Position numbers and translations under genes: made by a program. A DNA stretch of 5,197 nt, from positions 1-5,197 of the forward strand of contig JAEZQR010000100.1 of NCBI GenBank assembly GCA_023413015.1, read 5' to 3'. Origin of the DNA: Pseudomonadota bacterium. GTDB lineage: Bacteria; Pseudomonadota; Alphaproteobacteria; Sphingomonadales; Sphingomonadaceae. Below, piece by piece: positions 1-5,197 of the stretch (positions are counted from its first letter, which is position 1; each line of letters starts with the position of its first letter). The notes beneath the pieces are model-generated. The model did no database searches, was not told the origin of the DNA, and worked only from the letters and a program-made list of their open reading frames with translations.

Positions 1-120
1 CGCCCCGCCAGCGCCAGCGCGATGCGCAGGTTGTTCGACCGCCAGGAGCGTTTCGCGACACTCCCTGCTGAATTGCGCGTGGTGGAAGACTATATCGCTG
101 AGCGGGCGGTACCTGCATGA
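1..120 (+). CDS. thrC: Threonine synthase, C-terminal fragment (5' end outside the window)
   Basis: Frame 1 is open from the first base and ends at TGA 118-120, giving the last 39 residues of a protein. The segment LFDRQERFATLP followed by a short helix (VVEDYIAERA) resembles the C-terminal tail of alphaproteobacterial threonine synthase, where an LF(D/E)RxERF-x-LP stretch precedes the terminal helix. Threonine synthase is a cytosolic PLP enzyme that converts O-phospho-L-homoserine to threonine. The catalytic part, including the PLP lysine, is outside the window, so the call rests on the tail and on the neighbourhood: in sphingomonads I recall thrC lying just upstream of an M16 protease gene. 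The stop overlaps the next start as ATGA, which suggests one transcript and translational coupling. An unrelated protein with a similar tail cannot be excluded. Confidence 0.7.
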   Translation, partial: RPASASAMRRLFDRQERFATLPAELRVVEDYIAERAVPA

Positions 121-1346
121 ACGTCAATCTCACCACACTTTCCAACGGCCTGCGGGTCGTCACGCACGCGACGCCGGGTGCGGAGACGGCGGCGATCGGC
201 CTCTACGCCGACACCGGCTCGCGTTTTGAGGACGCCGCCCTGAACGGCGTTGCACATCTGTTCGAGCATATGGTGTTCAAGGGAACTGCGACGCGCAGCG
301 CCCGCGCCATCGCCGAGGCGATCGAGGACGTCGGTGGCCAGCTCAACGCCTACACCGCGCGTGACATGACAGCCTTCCACGCGCGCGTGCTGGGCGACGA
401 CGTGCCGCTCGCCTTCGAGCTGATCGCCGATCTCGTGCGCGCGCCGCGCTTCGACCCGGACGACCTCGCGCTCGAGAAGGAAGTGGTGCTGGCCGAGCTG
501 GGCGAGGCGCGCGACACGCCCGACGACATCGTGTTCGACCATCTTCAGGAAGCCGCCTATCCGGACCAGCCGCTCGGCCGCTCGATCCTGGGGTCCGAGG
601 CATCGATCGCCGCGATCGAGCCCGATCATCTGCGCGGCTGGCTCGACACCCAGTTCCGCGGCGATGCCTGCGTGCTGGCGGCGGCTGGCAAGGTCGATCA
701 CGACGCGCTGGTCCGCCGCGCGGAGGCGGCGCTGGGCGATCTGCCGGGCGCGGCGCGGCGCGAGGGGCAGGCCGGCCGCTTCGGCGGCGGCACCGTTCAC
801 GACCGCCGTCGCTTCGAGCAGGTGCACCTGACGTTCGGCTACGAGGCGGCGGCGCACAACGCGCCCGATTATTATTCGCTGATGCTGTTCGCGATGGCGG
901 CCGGCGGCGGCATGTCCTCGCGGCTGTTCCAGGAACTGCGCGAGGAGCGGGGGCTGGCCTACAGCGTCTATGCCTCGATGACGCCCTATGTGGATACCGG
1001 GCTGTTCGCCGTCTATCTCGCCACCGCCAACGACAATGCCGCGCGGGCGAGTGCGCTCGCGCTCCAGGTGCTCGACCAATGCGCGTCGGGTCTCGACATC
1101 GCCGAACTGGCGCGCGCCAAGGCGCAACTCAAGGCCGGCCTCCTGATGTCGCTCGAAGGCTGCGCCGGCCAATCGGAATATCTTGCGCGCCAGATGCTGA
1201 TCCACGGCGCGCCGGTCCAGCCGGTCGAGGTGGTGGCGAAGATCGACGCCTGTACCATCGACGAAGTCCGCGAGGCCGCACGGCGCATGATCGCGGGATC
1301 GATGGCGCGCGCGCATGTGGGCGCGATCAAGCTCCAGGCGGCGTGA
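117..1346 (+). CDS. M16 family zinc metallopeptidase (pitrilysin / processing-peptidase type)
   Basis: This 409-residue protein is a typical single-chain bacterial M16 peptidase, similar in size to a mitochondrial processing peptidase subunit. The inverted zinc motif HxxEH is intact (H47-L-F-E50-H51), and the third zinc ligand is E127 in EKEVVLAE, 76 residues after H51 as in the family. The N-terminal domain (about 5-160) is followed by the C-terminal M16 half (about 170-390). That half carries GGGMSSRLFQELREERGLAYSV (residues 263-284), with the conserved substrate-binding pair R275/Y282. Known relatives are clamshell proteases that cut peptides or presequence-like segments; the substrate here is unknown. 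No signal peptide is evident, so the protein is probably cytoplasmic. The ATG at 117 overlaps the thrC stop (ATGA), and the reading matches family N-termini (LxNGLRVVTH), which fixes the start. The stop shares one base with the next gene. Family call is near certain; biological role is not known. Confidence 0.95.
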   Translation: MNVNLTTLSNGLRVVTHATPGAETAAIGLYADTGSRFEDAALNGVAHLFEHMVFKGTATRSARAIAEAIEDVGGQLNAYTARDMTAFHARVLGDDVPLAFELIADLVRAPRFDPDDLALEKEVVLAELGEARDTPDDIVFDHLQEAAYPDQPLGRSILGSEASIAAIEPDHLRGWLDTQFRGDACVLAAAGKVDHDALVRRAEAALGDLPGAARREGQAGRFGGGTVHDRRRFEQVHLTFGYEAAAHNAPDYYSLMLFAMAAGGGMSSRLFQELREERGLAYSVYASMTPYVDTGLFAVYLATANDNAARASALALQVLDQCASGLDIAELARAKAQLKAGLLMSLEGCAGQSEYLARQMLIHGAPVQPVEVVAKIDACTIDEVREAARRMIAGSMARAHVGAIKLQAA

Positions 1347-2275
1347 TGGACCTGAAGCTGCTCGTCGCCGAGCCGTGGGACGACTACGGCCTCGTCGATA
1401 GCGGCGGCGGCCGCAAGCTCGAACGCTATGGCCCCTATCGCTTCATCCGCCCCGAACCGCAGGCGCTGTGGGCGCCGGCACAGGCCGACTGGCAGGCCGA
1501 CGGCGAGTTCGTCGGCGGCTCGGACGAAGAGGGCGGGGGACGCTGGCGCCTGTCGCCCAAGGTGCCGCAGGCCTGGCCGCTCGCGCGCGGCGACGTGAAG
1601 TTCTGGGCGTCGAACACCCCGTTCCGCCATCTCGCCTTCTTCCCCGACATGGCGCCGCAGTGGGATTGGATGCGGCAAGCGCTAGACGGCCGGCGCGGCT
1701 CCGCCGCGTCCCCTTCGACGCCGCCTGCGGCGTCGCTCAGGACAGGCGACGGCGGTGAGCCGGAAGTCCTCAATCTGTTCGGCTACACCGGCGTCGGCAG
1801 CCTGATGTGCGCGGCTGCTGGCGCGCGCGTCACGCATGTCGATGCGTCGAAGAAGGCGATCGGCGCGGCGGTCGAGAACCAGAAGCTGTCGGGAATGGCC
1901 GACCGGCCGATCCGCTGGATGGTCGACGATGCGCTGAAGTTCACCGCGCGCGAGGTGCGTCGCGGCCGTCGCTACGACGGCGTCATCCTCGATCCGCCCA
2001 AATATGGCCGCGGTCCGAACGGCGAGGTGTGGGAGCTTTACGAGAAGCTGCCCGAGCTGATCGCGCACGGCCGCAGCCTGCTCGACGAGCGCTCGCGCTT
2101 CCTCGTCCTCACCGTCTACGCCATCCGCATGTCGGCGGTCGCGATCGGTGAACTGCTGCAGGATGCGCTCGGCGACCTCGGCGGCCGCATCGAGATGGGC
2201 GAGATGACGATCCGCGAGGAAGCGCGCGGCAAGCTGCTGCCCACCGCCATCTTCGCCCGCTGGTCGCGCGATTAG
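1346..2275 (+). CDS. Class I SAM-dependent methyltransferase, RlmI/RlmK-like (probable RNA methyltransferase)
   Basis: The protein has 309 residues. The N-terminal part (1-112, starting MDLKLLVAEPWDDYGLVDSG) is a compact beta-rich region. The Rossmann methyltransferase domain follows: motif I VLNLFGYTGVGS (141-152), the acidic SAM-ribose residue D166 in HVDASKK, VDDAL (193-197), and motif IV DPPKYGRG (216-223). DPPK with this layout is typical of the COG1092/Methyltrans_SAM group, which includes the 23S rRNA enzymes RlmI and RlmK, so RNA is the likeliest substrate. The exact target base cannot be read from sequence, and there is no recognisable PUA domain. The ATG at 1346 overlaps the preceding stop as TGATG, with AGGCGG (1336-1341) as a plausible ribosome-binding site. 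Residues about 117-137 are an unusual Ser/Pro/Ala/Gly-rich insert encoded by a palindromic repeat. The motifs on both sides are intact, so the gene looks functional. Its stop overlaps the convergent M23 stop. Confidence 0.88.
   Translation: MDLKLLVAEPWDDYGLVDSGGGRKLERYGPYRFIRPEPQALWAPAQADWQADGEFVGGSDEEGGGRWRLSPKVPQAWPLARGDVKFWASNTPFRHLAFFPDMAPQWDWMRQALDGRRGSAASPSTPPAASLRTGDGGEPEVLNLFGYTGVGSLMCAAAGARVTHVDASKKAIGAAVENQKLSGMADRPIRWMVDDALKFTAREVRRGRRYDGVILDPPKYGRGPNGEVWELYEKLPELIAHGRSLLDERSRFLVLTVYAIRMSAVAIGELLQDALGDLGGRIEMGEMTIREEARGKLLPTAIFARWSRD
1696..1762. repeat. Nested palindromic repeat (REP/MITE-like) inserted in frame in the methyltransferase gene
   Basis: Three nested or adjacent inverted repeats lie here. 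The outer arms CGGCTCCGCCG (1696-1706) and CGGCGGTGAGCCG (1750-1762) pair over 11 bp with a 2-base bulge. Inside, CGACGCCGC (1716-1724) and GCGGCGTCG (1727-1735) form a perfect 9-bp stem around CT. At the left end CGCGGC (1694-1699) and GCCGCG (1703-1708) can form a 6-bp stem. The stretches CCCCTTCGAC and GCTCAGGACAGG flanking the central stem resemble the dispersed repeat CCTTCGAC..GCTCAGGAC that I recall as abundant in sphingomonad genomes; here the central stem is expanded. Translated, it gives the insert RGSAASPSTPPAASLRTGDGG, reminiscent of the PSTSLRTG-type peptides produced when that repeat sits in genes. Exact ends are inferred, and part of the right arm may be native coding sequence. 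Confidence 0.6.
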
Positions 2276-3876
2276 CCCTTCTTCTCGGCCTTCTTCGCTT
2301 CGGCCAGCTCGTCGATGCCGCTGACGCCCTGCGCCCGCAGTCCGCGCAGGCGCGCCATCTGCGCCTTGAAGCGCGAGAGCTCGCCGCCGGCCAGCTGCAC
2401 GCCGAACGGCAGCTTGGCACCGCGCGGGTCGACCGGCTTGCCGCGCAGATAGACTTCATAGTGCAGGTGCGGACCGGTCGACAGGCCGGTGGTGCCGACA
2501 TAGCCGATCACCTGGCCCTGCTCGACCCGCGAACCGACGCGCGCCTTGGCGAAACGGCTCATGTGGCTGTAGGTCGTCTCGATGCCGTTCGCGTGCCGAA
2601 TGCGGATGTGGTTGCCGTAGCCGCGGTAGACGCCGGCATAGACGACCGTTCCGCTCGCCGCCGCCATGATCGGCGTGCCGGTGCCGGCGGCGAAGTCGGT
2701 GCCCTTGTGCAGGCGCGAATAGCCGAGGATCGGGTGGAAGCGCATGCCGAAGCCCGACGACATGCGCGCACCGTCGATCGGCGTCTTCATCAGGCCCTTC
2801 TTCGCGCTCGATCCGTCGGCGTGGAAGAACTGCTCGCGGTCGCCCGCCGGATCCCAGCGCATCAACTCGATCCTGCGCTTGCCTTGGTCGAGCCCGGCAT
2901 AGAGCAGGCGGCCGGTCTCGGTCTCGCCGGTCTCGGCGCGGCGATGCTCGACGATGATGTCGAAATTGTCGCTGCCCTTCACGTCGCGCTGGAAGTCGAG
3001 CCCGTAGGACATCAGCTTGATATATTCGCTGACGATCCGCGCGGGCACGCCGGCGGCGCGGGCCGATTTGTAGAGGCTGCCGCCGACGCGGTTCGATACG
3101 CGCAGCGGCGTGTCGTCGACCTTGATCGGAATCCGCTTGAGCTTGAGCGTGCCGTCCTCGGTACGGTTTACCTCGAGCTTGAGGTCGAAGGCCGCGCGGA
3201 AGGCGAGGCTTTCGAGCGGGCGGGGCATGCTCTTGCTCTCGCGGCGGCCGAGCACGAGGTCGAAGCCGGTGCCGGGCTTCAGCTTCCTGACATCGGTTTC
3301 ACTGCCGATCAGGCTGACGATTGTCGCTACCTCGTCGGCGCTGACGCCGGCGCGGCGGAGGGCGCCCTGAACGCTGTCGACGGCACGTAGTCGCGCCACG
3401 ACCTCGACGCGCGGCCGCTCGGGGGGCTCGGCGAGGCGCACGACCTTGCTGGTCGGGGCGATCTGCTCGCCGGTGGTGCCGCCGAGCGCGAGCGGCGCGA
3501 TCGTCGCCGGGGCGGCGAGCGGCAGCTGCTCGGGGGTCAGCGCTGGCGGTACGGGAGCCGGTAGCGCGAACGGGCGGGTGCCGATCTCGATCGTCGCGAC
3601 ACTCAGCAGCAGCAACGTGGCAAACCCGCGCCACCACGTCCGCGAGCCGATCCCGTCGCCCAGATCGGTGACGAGGTCGAGTTCGGAGAGGTCCAGGTCG
3701 CGCCAGAAATTCTTGAAGCGTTGGGCGGTTGCCACCGGTCGGGAGAGCGCGGTCGCAGCCGGCACGGACACGGCTTCAGCGCCGCCGAACGAACGCACTG
3801 TCGGTTGGAACACGCGACCCCCGCCCCATTTTTTGCGGCCCGCGCCTGATCGGGCGAACCGCAACCCCCACTTCAT
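2272..3876 (-). CDS. M23 family zinc endopeptidase, MepM/Csd3-like, membrane-anchored (cell-wall hydrolase)
   Basis: From the ATG at 3876 the protein has 534 residues. A basic cytoplasmic N-terminus of about 80 residues is followed by one membrane segment (about 82-99, GFATLLLLSVATIEIG) and a Pro/Ala-rich periplasmic linker (102-150). An OapA/LysM-like region comes next (about 157-210, DSVQGALRRAGVSADEVATI), then a Csd3/ShyA-type second domain (about 258-340, GSLYKSARAAGVPARIVSEY and DFQRDVKGSDNF). The C-terminal LytM/M23 domain (about 370-490) has all catalytic residues: H390xxxD394 in LHKGTDF, H438 in TYSHM, and H470-L-H472. Known relatives (MepM, ShyA, Csd3) cut peptide cross-links of peptidoglycan to allow growth or shape change. 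The tail is Lys/Glu-rich (AEAKKAEKKG). The start is uncertain: TTG 3882 or GTG 3813 (VFQPTVRSF, giving 513 residues) are alternatives, and GTG 3813 has a G-rich stretch upstream. The gene converges on the methyltransferase and diverges from the helicase. Confidence 0.92.
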   Translation of the reverse strand: MKWGLRFARSGAGRKKWGGGRVFQPTVRSFGGAEAVSVPAATALSRPVATAQRFKNFWRDLDLSELDLVTDLGDGIGSRTWWRGFATLLLLSVATIEIGTRPFALPAPVPPALTPEQLPLAAPATIAPLALGGTTGEQIAPTSKVVRLAEPPERPRVEVVARLRAVDSVQGALRRAGVSADEVATIVSLIGSETDVRKLKPGTGFDLVLGRRESKSMPRPLESLAFRAAFDLKLEVNRTEDGTLKLKRIPIKVDDTPLRVSNRVGGSLYKSARAAGVPARIVSEYIKLMSYGLDFQRDVKGSDNFDIIVEHRRAETGETETGRLLYAGLDQGKRRIELMRWDPAGDREQFFHADGSSAKKGLMKTPIDGARMSSGFGMRFHPILGYSRLHKGTDFAAGTGTPIMAAASGTVVYAGVYRGYGNHIRIRHANGIETTYSHMSRFAKARVGSRVEQGQVIGYVGTTGLSTGPHLHYEVYLRGKPVDPRGAKLPFGVQLAGGELSRFKAQMARLRGLRAQGVSGIDELAEAKKAEKKG

Positions 3877-3894
3877 CACCAAAGCATTACGGCT

Positions 3895-3902
3895 ATGGTT
3901 AA
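3895..3902 (-). promoter_or_regulatory. Candidate CtrA half-site (TTAACCAT) upstream of the M23 gene
   Basis: The minus strand reads TTAACCAT, an exact match to the 8-base half-site reported for the alphaproteobacterial cell-cycle regulator CtrA. It lies 19-26 bases before ATG 3876, and 82-89 bases before the alternative GTG 3813. The second position suits an activator site better. Cell-wall hydrolases are plausible CtrA targets, but an 8-base match can occur by chance, and the nearby TTAA-N6-TTAA (3929-3942) is one base short of the full TTAA-N7-TTAA motif. Confidence 0.3.
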
Positions 3903-4082
3903 GGCCGGCAAACTGTCGGGAGAGGGGTTTAATGTCAATTAAACGGCCCGCCCTGCCGTGCCCGGTTGCGGTGAGCCGACCTTCTTTGAAGGTTCACTTG
4001 AGTGCAGACCCGAAACATGTAACCTTCCTCGTGGCTCATGCGTTACGCGGGGTGCGATGAGGCGTTGTTGTAACCGCTTGCC

Positions 4083-4098
4083 GTCGGGGGCTCCCGAC
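4083..4098 (+). other. Small hairpin just upstream of the helicase start
   Basis: GTCGGG (4083-4088) and CCCGAC (4093-4098) form a perfect 6-bp GC-rich stem with a GGCT loop, ending 14 bases before the helicase ATG at 4113. There is no following T-run, so it is not an intrinsic terminator. It could affect ribosome access to the start, since only a weak ribosome-binding sequence (GGG at 4107-4109) is present. Short GC-rich stems are common in DNA of this composition, so function is unproven. Confidence 0.3.
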
Positions 4099-4112
4099 AC
4101 CATCTTGGGTTC

Positions 4113-5197
4113 ATGAGCGGGCCGCTTCGCGCCACCCTCACCGCCGTCCTCGGCCCCACCAACACGGGCAAGACCCATCTCGCCGTCGAACGCATGTGCG
4201 GACATGCCAGCGGAATGATGGGATTCCCGCTGCGCCTGCTGGCGCGCGAAGTCTACGACCGCGTCGTCAAGATAAAGGGTGAGCGTCAGGTCGCACTGAT
4301 TACGGGCGAGGAGAAGATCCTGCCTGAAGGCGCGCGCTACTTCCTGTGCACCGCCGAATCGATGCCCTCCGACCGCGAGGTGGCATTCGTCGCGCTCGAT
4401 GAGGCGCAGACCGGCGCCGATCTCGAGCGCGGCCATGTGTTCACCGACCGGCTGCTCCATCGCCGCGGCTATGCCGAGACGATGATCCTCGGGTCCGAGA
4501 CGCTGCGACCGCTGATCCGGCGGCTGCTCCCGGACGCGGAGATCGTCACCCGCCCGCGCTTCTCGACGCTCACCTATGCCGGCCCGAAGAAGCTGTCGCG
4601 CCTGCCCAAGCGTACGGCGATCGTCGCCTTCACGGCGGAAGATGTCTACGCGCTTGCCGAGATGCTGCGCCGGCACAAGGGCGGCGCGGCGGTGGTGATG
4701 GGCGGCCTGTCGCCACGTACGCGCAATGCGCAGGTCGAGCTCTACCAGTCAGGCGAGGTCGATTATCTCGTCGCGACCGATGCGGTCGGCATGGGCCTCA
4801 ACATGGACATCGCCCATGTCGCCTTCGCGTCGCTGTCCAAATTCGACGGCCGCCGTCACCGCCGGCTCACCACGGCCGAGATGGCGCAGATCGCCGGCCG
4901 CGCCGGCCGCTATCAGAAGGACGGCACCTTCGGCATGGTGCAGCTCGGCTCGGACGAGGTGCGCGGTTTCGAGGCGGAAGAGATCGAGGCGATCGAGAAC
5001 CACGAGTTCCCGCCGCTCAGCCAGCTCATCTGGCGCAACGCACGGCTCGATTTCTCGACTTTGCCGCGCCTGATCGCCTCGTTGGACGAGCAGCCGAAGA
5101 CGCCCGAGCTGGTCCGCGCGCCCGATGCGGTCGACTTCGCCGTGCTGCGCCGGCTGGCGCAGGAGCCGGCGGTCGTCGAGCGCGCCAAGGGACATGC
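4113..5197 (+). CDS. Suv3-like DExH-type RNA helicase, N-terminal part (runs off the window)
   Basis: The frame is open from ATG 4113 to the window edge (361 codons plus 2 bases). A TAA at 4071 and no other start codon in between fix the start. Superfamily 2 helicase motifs appear in order: Walker A GPTNTGKT (14-21), motif Ia LRLLAREV (40-47), motif II DEAQ (96-99), motif III GSET (127-130), motif V ATDAVGMGLNMDI (221-233) and motif VI QIAGRAGR (259-266). GPTNTGKTH with a short RecA1 domain and the block LDFSTLPRLIASLDEQP (312-328) point to the Suv3 family. Mitochondrial Suv3 unwinds RNA in the degradosome, with PNPase as a partner in animals. The bacterial protein is probably a cytosolic ATP-dependent RNA helicase, but its target is unknown. 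Family members in alphaproteobacteria are, as I recall, about 800-1000 residues, so more than half is missing here. A 19-codon ORF ends on its start codon (ATGA). Confidence 0.92.
   Translation, partial: MSGPLRATLTAVLGPTNTGKTHLAVERMCGHASGMMGFPLRLLAREVYDRVVKIKGERQVALITGEEKILPEGARYFLCTAESMPSDREVAFVALDEAQTGADLERGHVFTDRLLHRRGYAETMILGSETLRPLIRRLLPDAEIVTRPRFSTLTYAGPKKLSRLPKRTAIVAFTAEDVYALAEMLRRHKGGAAVVMGGLSPRTRNAQVELYQSGEVDYLVATDAVGMGLNMDIAHVAFASLSKFDGRRHRRLTTAEMAQIAGRAGRYQKDGTFGMVQLGSDEVRGFEAEEIEAIENHEFPPLSQLIWRNARLDFSTLPRLIASLDEQPKTPELVRAPDAVDFAVLRRLAQEPAVVERAKGH

Larger units (their letters stand above)
3877..4112. other. Divergent intergenic region between the M23 and helicase genes
   Basis: This roughly 236-bp region separates two divergent genes and should hold both promoters. 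It is visibly more AT-rich than its flanks around 3880-3945. On the minus strand TTGACA (3938 to 3933) matches a sigma-70 -35 box and is embedded in TTAA-N6-TTAA (3929-3942), but no good -10 box lies 16-18 bases downstream. On the plus strand TTGAGT (3998-4003) with TAACCT (4020-4025) at 16-bp spacing is a weak candidate for the helicase gene. Small inverted repeats include ACCTTC/GAAGGT (3979-3984/3988-3993), GCGT/ACGC (4040-4043/4045-4048) and GTCGGG/CCCGAC (4083-4088/4093-4098). None is followed by a T-run, so no terminator is called. No tRNA or recognisable riboswitch was seen. Confidence 0.6.

Noticed and set aside
90..1316. Long open frame (about 408 codons) on the minus strand opposite the M16 protease
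   Set aside because: It is Arg/His/Ala-rich with no recognisable motif and lies wholly antisense to a gene with an intact HxxEH site. Long antisense frames are expected in high-GC coding DNA.
1079..1345. Upstream extension of the methyltransferase frame, starting at ATG 1079
   Set aside because: The extension would overlap the M16 gene by about 268 bases, and its translation is Arg-rich shadow sequence. The family N-terminus begins at MDLKLLVAEPWDDYG (1346).
2461..3390. Plus-strand frame of about 309 codons opposite the M23 gene
   Set aside because: It is low-complexity Ala/Asp/Arg/Val-rich with no domain signature, and the minus strand has all M23 catalytic residues. It is a shadow frame.
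3825..3837. Run of six T (3829-3834) as a terminator tail
   Set aside because: It lies inside or next to the M23 N-terminal coding region, with no stable stem immediately before it on either strand.
4038..4073. 11-codon ORF (MRYAGCDEALL) in the helicase frame
   Set aside because: It has no convincing ribosome-binding site and ends 39 bases before the helicase ATG. The 4057 ORF with its ATGA overlap is the better leader candidate.
4083..4098. Possible intrinsic terminator upstream of the helicase
   Set aside because: A 6-bp GC stem is present but is followed by ACCATCTTGGG rather than a T-run, and it points into a gene start.
3939..4676. Minus-strand frame of about 245 codons covering the helicase start and part of the intergenic region
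   Set aside because: It is antisense to clear helicase motifs, with no recognisable protein features of its own.
1..5197. CRISPR array, tRNA/rRNA genes, insertion sequence, defence or toxin-antitoxin module
   Set aside because: There are no spaced direct repeats, no cloverleaf-like or rRNA-like stretches, and no transposase or nuclease motifs. The window is core-genome-like.

Overview
The window is high-GC, gene-dense DNA with short or overlapping gene junctions. Gene content and protein style suggest an alphaproteobacterium, most likely a sphingomonad (Sphingomonas or a relative). The pointers are a threonine synthase tail followed by an M16 protease and a class I methyltransferase, an M23 endopeptidase with a long cytoplasmic N-terminus, and a Suv3-type helicase. 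A palindromic repeat of a kind I associate with sphingomonad genomes also fits. The taxon is inferred from recalled gene neighbourhoods, not from a search.

Layout. Positions 1-2275 (+) hold three tightly coupled genes: the last 39 codons of a probable threonine synthase (thrC), an M16 (pitrilysin/processing-peptidase type) zinc protease whose ATG overlaps the thrC stop (ATGA), and a class I SAM-dependent methyltransferase of the RlmI/RlmK type whose ATG shares one base with the protease stop (TGATG). Positions 2272-3876 (-) hold an M23 zinc endopeptidase of the MepM/Csd3 type, anchored in the inner membrane and acting on periplasmic peptidoglycan. It converges on the methyltransferase, and the two stop codons overlap by 4 bases. 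Positions 3877-4112 are a divergent intergenic region of about 236 bp with small inverted repeats, a CtrA-like half-site and a short possible leader ORF. From 4113 (+) to the window edge runs the first 361 codons of a Suv3-like DExH-type RNA helicase.

Functionally these are housekeeping or envelope genes, not an accessory island: amino-acid synthesis, protein processing, probable RNA methylation, cell-wall remodelling and RNA unwinding. The most unusual element is a nested palindrome (about 1696-1762) inserted in frame in the methyltransferase gene. It lies just before the SAM-binding motif and adds a Ser/Pro/Ala/Gly-rich loop to the protein. I see no CRISPR, tRNA, rRNA, insertion sequence, toxin-antitoxin pair or defence system. 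The other points of interest are in the divergent promoter region and the uncertain start of the M23 gene.
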